Assembly: GCF_032854445.1 (NCBI RefSeq)
Contig: NC_088300.1
Location: forward strand, 8,742,001-8,806,000
DNA length: 64,000 nucleotides
Source of the DNA: Liolophura sinensis
Taxonomy: Eukaryota; Mollusca; Polyplacophora; Chitonida; Chitonidae
Reading direction: 5' to 3'
In this document: positions 44,210 through 55,900 of the stretch, piece by piece
How positions within the stretch are numbered: the stretch's first letter is position 1
How the letters are laid out: the number at the start of each line of letters is the position of its first letter
Translations under genes and position numbers: made by a program
Notes under the pieces: model-generated
The model's input: only the letters and a program-made list of their open reading frames with translations
Told to the model about the DNA's origin: nothing
Databases searched by the model: none

Positions 44210-44715
44210 GATTATAGATAACATGCATGTACTGGATACATGTATGTCACGAATGCGTGTATAGGCAACCCTGAACTCGTCTTCATTTCCTAGAACTCGA
44301 TCTATAGCTGAGGCACCTAAAGACACACTGATCGTGTAAGCGTACATTGGTGTAATATGCATGATACATATATATATATACCTTTATGGTCTATAATCAT
44401 ACCTAAGCATAGATCCACTTGTGCTGGAGTGTAACCTATATTTTACTGTATCTGTATATACATGTATATATGTCCTGGCCTAGTACTGAAACCAGGGCTT
44501 GCTCGCCTTACTATGTTGTGCTAAATATATTTAATAATGTTGGGAATTAGTTTTGTTTTCAGTCACTAAGATGGGACTGCAGGTAGCTTGTCCTGGAGAC
44601 AATTTGGACTTTAAATTATATCTACGATTTTCTCCAATTAACTTCCATCTCAAAATTCCTCTATACAGAAACACTATTTTATAGTAGTAATTAATATTAT
44701 ACATGAACATTAATT

Positions 44716-44782
44716 TGAGTGAGTGAGTGCTTGGGGTTAAATGGTCGTACTTTACTATATTTTTAGTGATATGACGACATTA
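44716..44782 (-). mobile_element. SINE family B tail fragment
   Basis: gagtgagtgagtgcttgggg, ttaaatggtcgtactttact, atatgacgacatt on the plus strand, i.e. the family B 3' end in reverse orientation with a (cact)n terminus. Confidence 0.75.
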
Positions 44783-44940
44783 ACTGGAAATGTATACAGA
44801 TGAAGGTACATGTCTGTATATAAGCCTTAGCTGCGGAGACATTTAAATTCTGGTTAAAATGTATAAGAATCAAGCAGTTAAGCCATTGACGACAACTATA
44901 TACAGGTAGACATATATTAATTATATATATATATATATAT

Positions 44941-45188
44941 ATTTATTTGATTGGTGTTTTATGCCGTACTCAAGAATATTTCACTTATACGACGGTGGCC
45001 AGCATTATGGTGGGAGGAAACCGGGGGAAACCCACGACCATCCGCAGGTTGCTGGCAGACCTTCCCACACGCAGCCAGAGAGGAAGCCAGCATGAGCTGG
45101 ACTTGAACTCACAGTGACCGCATTGGTGAGAGGCTCCTGGGTCATTACGCTGCGCTAGTGAGCAAACCAACTGAGCAACGGAGGCCCC
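44941..45188 (-). mobile_element. SINE family A, full length
   Basis: Read on the minus strand it runs from ggggcctccgttgctcagtt, through box B gtgagttcaagtcc, to gtataagtgaaatattcttg and agtacggcataaaacacc. It is inserted in an (AT)n-rich site; both flanks carry aattatatatat, a likely but low-complexity target-site duplication. Confidence 0.95.
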
Positions 45189-46157
45189 CAATTATATATA
45201 TAATTAACATGGTAATTATCGAAGCCGAAAGTGTTCAGTTTATCTACTTTCATATACAAAAATACACGTATACATACTGCATGTGATATTGTATCACATG
45301 TATGTAGCTGCATGGTGACAAGATGACTTTCATAACATGTATAGTGAAACCAACAGCAATATGAGCTATAAACACATGTAGTATATATGTATGGTTCACT
45401 GATGGAGAATAAATACCATGTAGGTGAGCATACCTTTAAAGAACATGCCAAATACGTATATATTCTGAAATTATACAATCGTGTACCTTTACAAGGAATA
45501 TGCAAAGTTCAAAATCAAGGAAGAGAAATGGTGTCAACTTGGATTAGCAGAGAGGAGAATTTCCACTGGAAAGTTGTGGGCTGCCATGAGTTACTTCCTG
45601 AAAGCACTTCCTGGTTTCTTCCAATGTTCTTAGGTATAACGTGCCACAGTATTATACACACCTGCAGAGAAACTGTTCCTTGCACCCATGCAGTTTGTGC
45701 TGATTTAAGAACAGTTACCATGTAGCACATATATGACATATATATTGTGTGCTGTTCGATATGCCGACCAGGTTAAAGACCATTCCATTTATATCAAGCA
45801 GTTCAATTGCGTATACAGTCACCACATTATTACTCCAAACATTGAGATCGTCCATTCTACATCAAATCTACATCCATTCTCTATAACTACAGGGTTATTC
45901 CGTAAACGTAGACATTTGGCATTCTGCACGACCTCATGACCTTATCACATTAAATATATAAACAGCTGTCAAATGTTAGCTCAATAATAAATAATCAATA
46001 AGTAAGGTACATTTATAACACACACACTTACATCACCACCCATCCACACTGCAGACTGCTAGCTGAGCTAAGTACTGCATGATAGGGTATCACAGTGCAA
46101 TACCATGCAGTGTGTCTCTCTCTGACAGGCAAGAAACCTGTTCGCTTAATATATAAT
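45189..46157. other. Unannotated intergenic stretch
   Basis: Frames at 45155-45505 (minus), 45387-45725 (plus) and 45733-45939 (plus) have no recognised features. AT-rich. Confidence 0.4.
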
Positions 46158-46165
46158 AGAACATT

Positions 46166-46309
46166 TATTATTTATTTATCTGATTGGTGTTTTACATCAT
46201 ACTCAAGAATATTTCACTTATATGACGGTGGCCAGTATTATGGTGGGAGGAAACTGGGCAGAGCCCGGGGGAAGCCCACAACCATCCGCAGGTTGCTGGA
46301 AGACCTTAC
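46166..46309 (-). mobile_element. SINE family A, 5'-truncated copy
   Basis: Tail and body only: ttatttatctgattggtgtt, actcaagaatatttcactta, atgacggtggccagtattat, gaccatccgcaggttgctgg equivalents. agaacatt at 46158-46165 and 46310-46317 is a possible 8 bp target-site duplication. Confidence 0.9.
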
Positions 46310-46317
46310 AGAACATT

Positions 46318-46911
46318 CGCTGCTTATGAAGATAGACAAGCCGGCTGGCTACAAATATTTCTCTATACATATATCGAAATTTACGATGGGATTCTTTTCT
46401 TTTTTTGATAGCCCTTCAGGAAGTGGGGGAAGGGAGGGCTATACATTTATACCAGTCTACGAGTCTGTATGTCCGTCCATCCATCCGTCAGCGGGGGTCA
46501 TTCTTTCAGTCTGTCAGGAATCAGTCGTGTGAACTGTATGTATGTAGGCCCTCTGCTTGGTTTTTTTTTTCATTTTGTAAGGGGTTGGAAGTTGAGGGTC
46601 ACCTGACCACCCTTCCGTGCCTAAAACAAAATTCTCGCATTGGAAGCAAGGTCACTTTTCGCCTCCACGCTAGCGAACAGTAAGGCCTAGTTGTAAAAAA
46701 GAACATCACAAAAGCTCTGCAATAATACTCAGACTACCTGAAAAGCTGAACATTACACAAATTCAATGGATACAAGACCGTTGACAATGCTTCACACATA
46801 GGCATTTTCCTATGCAATAACAATTGCAATAACAATCCTTAGTTTGTTACTAAGGAGATCGCGTGGTCTCTAGCTTTCAATCCATTTTACAGAATGTATA
46901 CTTGGATTTTT
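46318..46911. other. Unannotated intergenic stretch
   Basis: Frames at 46095-46532 and 46405-46683 partly cover the SINE and lack recognised features. Contains ccgtccatccatccgtca near 46475. Confidence 0.35.
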
Positions 46912-47213
46912 ACTTCATGCTCAGCAATTTTTCATTAATATGAGGCAAGGTGATATTAGATGTGTGCGAATTTACTGTGTCCATGCTGCCAAAGTACACG
47001 CTGTTGCCACTGAAGTATCGCACCCAAAACACCACACAACATCCTACCACATAATACTTACACCCAACCAGGTCTGCTTCCTTGCTCAAACCTCTCAGTG
47101 CAAAGCGAGGCAGTAACAAGCACCATTTTTAAAGTCTTTAGTATTACCTAAAACAGGTTTGACCCCAGGTCTTCTGACTTCGAGGTGGATGCGTGGACCA
47201 TTTGGCCACTGAA
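46912..47213 (-). mobile_element. SINE family B, near full length
   Basis: Minus-strand copy: tail tcagcaatttttcattaata, body aatacttacacccaaccagg, gcgaggcagtaacaagcacc, agtctttagtattacctaaa, box B region acaggtttgaccccagg and head cttcgaggtggatgcgtgga. Confidence 0.8.
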
Positions 47214-48112
47214 TTTATCGTACATACTGGAGATTGGAATAAAGACGCGGCTTCACCCTTTGGGGAGTGACAGATCAAATTCGAGTCAATTTGATCTTTT
47301 CAGGTTTGAGTTTTGCAATGTCTTGTGGATTTTCAATGGAAATATATGGTTGTTTTTGTCTTGTACGGCTCTTTAGTTTTATTTACACACAGAACGTCAT
47401 TTTACTCCTAGCATAAACATTGACTGCTTCTGAGAGTTTGTAAGACGCTAGGTATACAGTATATATAGAACTCAATTTAAACGCCATCAGTTAAGCCACT
47501 ACACTGCTCGGCTACATACAGTACCGGGTTGGAACTAGATGTAAGCTATACAGCTGTGTATTATTTTATTGCCAACACAGTCTCTATAAACATGTAGGTA
47601 AATATGAGCAGATCATTCCACTAACCATCGGCCTCATGTCCGACATTAAACGTACCAATATATATTTTTCGATCTTATACACTCCAAAATGAAAATCTGA
47701 AACTGAGGGATCGAAAAAATAGCGCATTAAGCTAAGCTAGAGCGTATAATAGTATAGACCTAGTGGACATGTGCTCGTGTTACATGGGCATATTTCGTTA
47801 AAGTCCTACCCTTAAATTTCATTCATCGGCTAAGGGTATCTGTTATGATGTTTCCTCACGAAAATGAAATCAACACTGATTTGCGTACACAGCTGACATC
47901 AGCCACGTTTTCCAAGGTGCGGCATTTTTTTAATGAGAATTCCCCTTAATTCACTTCCGGTATACAGCACTCAATCAAAGACGCTTTACGAATGGATGTC
48001 AATAATTTATAAAATAAAGAGTGGTAGTAACATTATTAAAACATAATATGTTATGTGTGATATTAAAGAATTGATTTTTGCAAAATTATTTACAACTAAT
48101 CATGTAATACAA
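47214..48112. other. Unannotated intergenic stretch
   Basis: AT-rich. The motif cacttccggt is present near 47951. No gene recognised. Confidence 0.4.
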
Positions 48113-48353
48113 AGTGCGATTTTTTTTTGTGGTGGGCGGAGCTTCTCTGTCAGTCATCGGCCGTGACGAAGTCTGGTCGACTGCTGAGTACTTGTCTTCA
48201 GATTTGAACATCCACAAAGATCTCAACACGTACAATGAGAGTTGTCCGGAAAGAAGAGTTGAGTTCGACCATTGCATATGTTTTCCATTCAGTCGACGAA
48301 CTCTCATCATATATTGTAACAAGTGGGCGAGTAGGAGGAAGATAAACCCTTCG
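48113..48353 (+). promoter_or_regulatory. Candidate promoter and non-coding first exon of the SERTAD-like gene
   Basis: CpG-richer than its surroundings, with a GC box-like gggcggagc near 48135 and a good splice donor ccttcg|gtaagc (junction 48353/48354). The coding exon of the SERTA gene begins right after an acceptor at 52095-52096, so an upstream non-coding exon must exist. This is the best candidate seen and would imply a 3.7 kb intron. Frames here (48114-48530 plus, 48086-48370 minus) are not recognised. Confidence 0.3.
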
Positions 48354-48953
48354 GTAAGCTTTCTGGTCAAATTTTATTCACTTCCCCGCTCTCGTTGCGG
48401 AAGAATGGGAAATCGGATTTTGTTTATCAACACCGACGCGTGTTTTAGACTTCATCGAAGATTTATTTTGAAAATCCTTCCAAAACTCAGGTATTGTGTA
48501 CAGCAGTTGTTGAAGTATGTGGATGTTTAATGAACCAAACTACTTAAGGTGTAGCTTAATGTTGATTTGACGGCATTATCAGCGAATACGCGCAAATGTT
48601 GATTGGGTGGGAAGCCATGTTTGCCGGCTTCTACGCTGATTCGAACAGCTGAGTCCTGAGTCGACCCTGATCCGGGAAGTGGGTCTTAAGCCTTCATTCA
48701 TTAACTTTCTCTGTCATGTCTGAGCACAGAACAGTATCATTATCAGCCAAAAGTCGATGAAGTATATTGTTCAAAACTAATGACTTGTGATGCTCAACAA
48801 CTTTCCCAGTGTTCGGCGAATGGGTGATCTGCGGTCAGCAGTAGTGGTTTAGACTAATAGGCTGAACTAAGAATCAAGGAACACATCCAGAGAAGCTACA
48901 CAACTACTGCTTTAAAATGCAGACAAGGAATATTCCAATGTCCGTCACTCATA

Positions 48954-49221
48954 TAGGGGCCTCCGTGGCTCAGTTGGTTAGCGCACTAGCGCAGCGTAAT
49001 GACCCAGGAGTCTCTCACCAATGCAGTCGCTGTGAGTTCAAGTCCAGCTCATGCTGGCTTCCTCTCCGGCCGTACGTGGGAAGGTCTTGCAGCAACCTGC
49101 ATATGGTCATGGGTTTCCCCCGGGCTCTGCCCGTTTTCCACCCACCATAATACTGGCCGCTGTCGTATAAGTGAAAGATTTTTGAGTACGGCGTAAAACA
49201 CCAATCCAATAAATAAATCGA
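48954..49221 (+). mobile_element. SINE family A, full length, with target-site duplication
   Basis: ggggcctccgtggctcagtt, ggttagcgcactagcgcagc, box B gtgagttcaagtcc, complete body and tail with ccaataaataaat. Flanked by tcactcata at 48945-48953 and 49222-49230. If the intron proposed for the SERTAD-like gene is right, this copy is intronic and in sense orientation. Confidence 0.95.
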
Positions 49222-49230
49222 TCACTCATA

Positions 49231-52096
49231 GCTTTTGATAAATTAATATACCAAGGAAATGTAATCAGCAGAATCAGCAGATTACTTTTTGCACCATTAT
49301 ATAGGGCAGCAGGTTGGAAGTAGTGGGTGCGTATTTTGAATCCAGCATTCATTCTTTGCGCTGATCTCTCGGTTACATGATGCAGGGGCAGTAGTTTACT
49401 GTGGCAGCTGGTACTCTTGGTTTCTTCCACTCCATAAACCTGGCCACCGTCATATCCATGGAAAATGTTTTAGTACAGTGTTTAACACTCGTCAAATTAA
49501 TAAATCAGTTTGAGTTACAGTCGCGAATCTGAGTGTGTATTCCAAATATGCATACATTGCTGGAGGCCCTTTATTTTCTACTGAATGAAATTTTTAATCG
49601 TTGAAGTTGAAGATCTAGTCTCACAAAATGTACTGAAGACAGTACTTAACGTTCAATGGACTGTTAATGTGCACATGAGTTTTTGTGAAACATTTTCAGG
49701 TAAAGTAAATGTAGTTCAAAATATTATTGGTTAATTCATTACTGTGCATGTGTACCAGTGGTCAGTCCAGGCAAACAGGGCACCACAGATTTCATATACA
49801 TGGTCATCTTTTAAGTAGTTTGAAGGAGGAGTTTAGAGCACTTTGTGTGCTTATTAATGATCCTTTGAGACCTGTGTATTATTGAACAGATTATGGCAGC
49901 AGGACACACTTGTTAAATAGATTGAACAGATTTCCTTCTCTAACTAAATTACGTTACTATCAGTTGACATCCAGTTTATGTTGTCTTTATCAAATATAGA
50001 CTTCATTTTCTGAATCAGAAAGTAAACACCATGATGCATATGTACTTTGAGAAAGAGAGAGATAAAAGGCAAACTTACTAAGAAGGTGGACATAACATCA
50101 TTCCAACTCAGCATGGGTGTAACACAGATCTAGTAAAAGCAAAGCTGTAAGGTACAGCAGGTTTGATTAATTACATACATCTCCTTATTGTCCACACCCA
50201 TCCTTGTTTAGGGGACATACATATTGATAGACGAGTGGGTTCACTGTGCATGTGGAGCTTCAGCTTTCTGTGAATCACCAAGTCTCACCCTGTGAGGAAT
50301 TTTAACTCTAACCCATGGTTTTGTGACAGATCTTGCATGTAACAAGAAGTTGATATTAATCTAAAGTCAACCTTTGAAATTGTACTGTAATCACTCTCCC
50401 AAACATGCATTTTTGTGTACGTACTTGTCTTTTTGTGTTTGGCTCATAAGTAGTTTTGTGTCTTGGGATGTAAACATGAATACATGAAATAAGATGCTGT
50501 GGAACAGCTACTTCTTATTACATGCGTAGTTCAAATCACAATTAATGTGATAAAACAACTGCTGTAAGGTTTTTCTTATTGTCAGATTTGAGAAACAATG
50601 ACATGCCTTCAGTTTTGATAATAAAAGAGAATAATTTTAATGACTCTAGTGTTATAAGATTAACATTTTCTGAAAGGCTCAGGGTTTGAAATTCAGTCAG
50701 CATATATCTCTATCTCTGGCTGTTTCATTTGCCTTGTTCTGAATCAGCTGTCAGGCTGGGTTTGTCCCTGTCAGTTTGTATTTAAGTCTGACTTGACCTG
50801 ACCTCAGTGCGCAGCAGTTAAGGTACACGCAGCACAAGTCACATCCACAGGAGAGATATGCTTATGCAGGTCTACACATATAATACATACAGTGTATATA
50901 TAGCGAGAGCAAGTGTGTACATGAAGGTCTGGTAAACTAGGTCATTTAGTATATAGAGGACCTGTTGAGCAGAGGTATAGATGAGTGTAGAGGACTGCTA
51001 GAGGTAACCCCCTCAGGCTGACTCACACTGGGCTGTCCCTCAGACAATCTGCGCTACCACTACCCCATGTATATAGTTAACTTACTTTCTTACTTAAAGA
51101 TTTATTGGGCCTGGTCAGCAATATACTAAATGAGTCAGAAGTAACTGGCACATCCCCAACTGATGAGCAAAGGCAGACTTCCTAATAAAAGAACCTAGAT
51201 AGCGCTTGGACCAGATTACTTCAGGCAAAAACTATATTTCTTACTACATTTGTGAACTTACATGTTTGTACATGCAGTTCTGACACGGTGCAAGGTAATG
51301 TGACCCCCTCTTTGTCAGAGTAAAATTAATGATGAAGAGAAAGCACTGATACAAAACAGGAAGGTTATTACACTTATCATGTGCGCCTGTACTGTATTTA
51401 AATGAAATCTGGACATGTGAACATGCAAGATAAAATGACCTGTATTTCTGTTACAAAGAATGCTTACCTTTGTGATGCTTGCAAAGTCTAAGCGCATGTC
51501 ATGGACAACAAAAAGAAAATGTTGTTGGACAACTTTTTGATTTTATTTTTTAAGAATTGGTTTTGAGGGCTGGCAGATGCAGCTCTTCATTTATGTTGCC
51601 TGTGTGCTTTGTTTACGTCAGTGCTTGACGTCAGAACATCTAGGCATCATACTCGCGCAAGGATATCATTTGTCTGATTAATATGCCAGTCAGGGACATT
51701 CATGGAATTGTCTGGAGCATATGGATTTGTGTAAATAACGTTGTATTGGTACTTCAAAAGAATGAAGGCATACTTTCATACCTATTTTTCTGTAGTTATG
51801 TGTGCCTTCCATATACCAGTATGCATCCAAGCAGAAATAGGAGAAAAAAAGTTATATTTGTAAAGTGCGTGAAGAGGTTTAAATCACCAATCAATGAAAC
51901 TGGCTATCATTTTGGGCTTCTAGACTTTGTTATAATAGAGGTGTTATATCATAGTGTTGTATGCAAGACATCTGGGCACTTCATCTCCCTGCATGAGGCA
52001 GTGGCAAGCAGATGACGAGGTGAAAGATAACTTTGATTCTGCGCTATAAATATATCCTGATGTAAATTTTCTTATAATTAATTATATGTGTTTCAG
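49231..52096. other. Region upstream of the SERTA coding exon
   Basis: SINE-free, fairly CpG-poor. Contains paired CRE-type sites at 51613-51633 (separate entry). A 110-codon frame at 51683-52015 is not recognised. It ends with acceptor tttcag at 52091-52096. Confidence 0.4.
51613..51633. promoter_or_regulatory. Paired CRE-type sites upstream of the SERTA gene
   Basis: TTACGTCA at 51613-51620 and a perfect TGACGTCA at 51626-51633, about 470 bp before the SERTA start codon. They could belong to an alternative promoter or intronic enhancer responding to CREB/ATF factors. Confidence 0.35.
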
Positions 52097-52098
52097 CC

Positions 52099-52917
52099 AT
52101 GTTGGGTCCTGCCACAAAGAGCAGTGCCAAGCGGAAACTGTCCGATGTGGAGAGTGATGACCAGGCGTATCAGGATCCTCGCCACTCTATCCTCACCATA
52201 TCCATGTGTAAGTTAAAGACTTGTCCCGTCCGCAGGGTAGAACCTTCCCTCAGGCGCTCTGTACTCATTTTCAACACACTCAAAATTATAGAACGAGAGT
52301 TACAAAGGGAAGGCCTGCCTATCATGCCTACAGACTCAACACTGTCCCTTCCAGCGATGGACACTGAGGATTTGACCCTAGACATTCTTCCCGATGTGGG
52401 CTCCTCTGGTCTGCCAGATCAACGCAGTTCGCATTGTTTGAACTTAACTTCCAGAGATGAGGATAGCAAGGTTCACGAGAAGGATTCGCCTTCACCCATC
52501 GTAGAAGTAGCCACTTACACCTCGCTAGGGTCAGCCAGTGCATACCAGCCATTGGAGGCTGTCCAGACTGTAGGACTAAATGAGCTTACAGACTCCCTTG
52601 CCCGTCAGACTGTCAGTGATTTGATCACCTCTGCTCATTCTCTAATGCCTTTCACTAGTATGTCATCATTATCACCCAAACACGACGATCTACGTAGCGA
52701 AATTGACATGGCTTTTGGTGACTTTGATATCTTGTCTGCCTTCCCCCAAAGTTCCAAGCTGCCTCCATTGAGTGCTGAGGAGATTGTTCATTCCTTCACC
52801 AGTCATAACTGTGGTTTACCAGACTCCTATCCCACTATATCAAACACTCAGTGTTGTAAAAGTGACATCATATGTGAAGATTTTGACAATATTATGCAAA
52901 TCCTAGTGGGAATGTAA
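52099..52917 (+). CDS. SERTA domain-containing protein (SERTAD-like transcriptional co-regulator)
   Basis: Single coding exon, 272 residues, starting two bases after a splice acceptor (tttcag|cc ATG). The SERTA domain is at about residues 29-70 with the signature RRVEPSLRRSVLIFNTLK and an IERELQ helix; an N-terminal basic KRK cluster (11-13) precedes it. The middle is low-complexity, serine- and leucine-rich with acidic patches (DTEDLTLDILPD). The C terminus EDFDNIMQILVGM matches the conserved terminal motif of vertebrate SERTAD proteins. SERTAD proteins are nuclear cofactors linking PHD/bromodomain proteins and E2F/DP or CDK4 control of the cell cycle; that role is known for vertebrates and inferred here. 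The single coding exon also matches vertebrate SERTAD genes. Which paralogue it is closest to cannot be decided by eye. Confidence 0.93.
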   Translation: MLGPATKSSAKRKLSDVESDDQAYQDPRHSILTISMCKLKTCPVRRVEPSLRRSVLIFNTLKIIERELQREGLPIMPTDSTLSLPAMDTEDLTLDILPDVGSSGLPDQRSSHCLNLTSRDEDSKVHEKDSPSPIVEVATYTSLGSASAYQPLEAVQTVGLNELTDSLARQTVSDLITSAHSLMPFTSMSSLSPKHDDLRSEIDMAFGDFDILSAFPQSSKLPPLSAEEIVHSFTSHNCGLPDSYPTISNTQCCKSDIICEDFDNIMQILVGM

Positions 52918-55900
52918 TTCTACAAACATGTACACATTTGTATGAAAGTGGATTACTTCAAAACATAGCCATAATCATGTGATCATTTCATCCTTCCAGT
53001 GACAAAATAAGGGTGCTAAAGACACTCAGCCAAGTGGAAATCTCATTAATGTATGGTGCACAGACTCGCTAACTGGCAAGACCGTGAAATTGTATGGAGC
53101 ATGAAATGCTTTGTACCATATTTATTTATAATATATTCATATTTATTCGTTTGTTCAAAAAGAGCAGAACTTTTCAGACTGAAGTCAAACTTAATGAACA
53201 CGAAAATATGTGCAAAGACAATTGGCAGCATTGAATTGTATGACCACATTCATGTTTGTGAAATAAGTTTATCTTGTTTTTGTTTACTCTTCACAGCACT
53301 TGTATCTTTTGTACCTACTTGTTACTTGATTTCTAACATTTTGAAACTCAAATTTAAAATCATGTAATATCTGATTTTTTTTTGTCTTTGTTTTTTTTTT
53401 TTTTTTCGAATTTTTTTGGATTTTTTTTTTTTGTTTTCAAATTTTTTTATCTTATGCTAAGTGTGTGTTATGTACTTATTTTCATGAGATGTGCAATCTG
53501 AGTTGATTTAAAATTACAGAGATGCTTTACAATATGTGGTGTCCTGTTTATATAAGATAGGCCGTTGCTACTCAGATGTTCTGTCACTGTCAACATCAAT
53601 GTTGTACACTAACTGGTTTGGCATTTTACATGTAAACTAAGAGTCTGAGAAAGAAACAGTTTTGGAGACCAAATCAAGGAATGATTGAATAGTTTACATT
53701 CTTACAAATATATATATATTATATGGCATAAGGATTAATGTAAATGTTTGCTGCATGAAACTTCATCACATGTACACATGGAAATTCATAAGACAGCAAC
53801 TACATCAGCCCAGGGACCACCTCCTAAGTGTGTAAACGAATTCTTTTGTTTGAATGAAATGTATGGTACTGTATGTACATGTCTTATTCAGTGGTCATGT
53901 ACACATATTTGCATGTCATGTACACATGTCCTGTGCACGTGTGAAGTTTATACATGTACACATGTATGTTGAGACCTCCTGCAACAAACCTATCCACCAT
54001 TAAAATGTATCTGCATACATACACATGTCCACCAACTTGCCTGAACTCCACAGCAATACCTCAGTGTCCCATGTTTTTATAACTTCTCATGCACTTCTAC
54101 AAAGTACTCATTTATGTTCCTTGCCATTCTTATCACCACTGATGTGCATTCCTTTCTCTCTGCCTTAGAAGTGAACAGATCTTGTTCTACTTAATTTGTC
54201 TTGTTGTCCAGTATCTCGGGCTGTGTACTAAGTGAGTTAACAGTTCTAGTCTAGTCTGGGCAGAGATTAGGGTAATTCCCATACTGGTACTCAGTATGCC
54301 AACTTTCTGATCTTGTCTGTTCACTGTATGTACATCTAGGCTAGTTGCCGTCACCTATGCCACAAAATGGAACTACATGTACATGCTTACCTACACATAA
54401 ACATCATTACCTGACAACGCTTCAAGTGAGAGAAGCTGTAAACTGGTGACAGCCAGATATACAGATTAGTAGGGTGACTATCATTTTGTGGATTATTTCC
54501 AGCACCACATTTATATTGTAGCTCCCAAAGCATATTTACACTTTTTGTTGTATTCTGAAAAATTCCCCTTTTTTCTCATTGAGAGAAATAAGAATATTCC
54601 TGTAATCATAGAATTTGGCTGCAGGTGAGAGGATGCAGGTCTTGATTTAATCACACCTAGCATGATGTACTGGATAGGTGTAGTTCCCTATAGTCTGTCC
54701 TCCACATCCCTGCCCTTCCTGCGAACACCCTCTTCCCCCATGTTTAGGGTTATTACTGCTAGCTATAGCAAGAGCACAACCCACAGTGAAAATGATTTTC
54801 AGATCAATATTTCTACCATGGTAATGGCTTGGCCTAGCACTGGTGGGCAGGATGGTTTGAAGGCTGTGGGTGGGAAGCAGGATTCATATCTGCCCATGGC
54901 CTACATACCTTGTTTTTCCCAGCTGCTGATCTGTCCACACCCCCACCCCACTAGTACGAACACCCACACAAGGAGTCCAAAATCTCACAAACAAGTCATT
55001 ATCCAACAAGACATGGGGGCTTAGCATCTTGGGGATTTCAACAAACTCTGACTGATACACTGCCTGTGTGTTTCCTGCCTCCCCTTTAGTTTAAATCCAT
55101 CCAGTAGAGATTTAATTTGTTTCAAGATTGTTTGAAATTAATAATATGTGGGAATATTTAGAAAAAAAACATTTTGGACAATTAGTTCTGAGCTGAAAAA
55201 AAAAGGGATTTATAAGCTCAATGCACCCAAATCCCCAAAGCTCCCATGTCCATAACAAGAGAAGTCAATCCAGCAGATAGCCTGTAATCTACTTACGAAC
55301 AGATAGCCCATAATGTTATGCATGGATGAAACAGTATTACACATACATTCGGTTTTCATGTATTTGTAGATAAAATAGCTATGAAGTTGTAAGGCAGATG
55401 TGAGCTGATACAGGAAATCCTGCCATGTACTTCCTTCATCATTCACCAGGAAAACCCAGGCTTATTTATACTGTGTCCAAGATTTCTGGTTACTAGTATG
55501 AAACTTACTAACAGTGCTGATTTCTCACTGTGTTTATGTACATTCACAGTGTACAAGATATTGCTTATTAGGGTTGCAGACTACTGGTATTTGCTTCTAT
55601 TCAGTCTCAGTACTTGCTCAGTAGTTTACCAGCTAGTGGTATATATTTATGCAAATTATTGAAATGTCTTTTTTTTTATTTTAAGGCTTAAGGTGAACCA
55701 GTATAAGTTCATTTTTTATGATGAAAACAAAGAACTGTCCTTTTTGATGTTGCTCTAATGGCATTTGATGCATTATTCTGTCGTTCATTATACATGTGCG
55801 TCTACACTACTTGGTTGTGTTAAATCCCCCATCATTTGTCATCAGCTGGATCTCTCACAAACCAGGAAATACTGTAATGCTTACCTTTGAGAGTCTGTAT

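Noticed and set aside
48114-48530. 138-codon plus frame before the SERTA gene
   Set aside because: No recognised family, overlaps an antisense frame, and the CpG-richer composition is better explained as promoter/5' UTR.
54662-55024. 120-codon frame downstream of the SERTA gene
   Set aside because: No domain, no splice context, lies in the presumed 3' UTR and has no compositional sign of coding.
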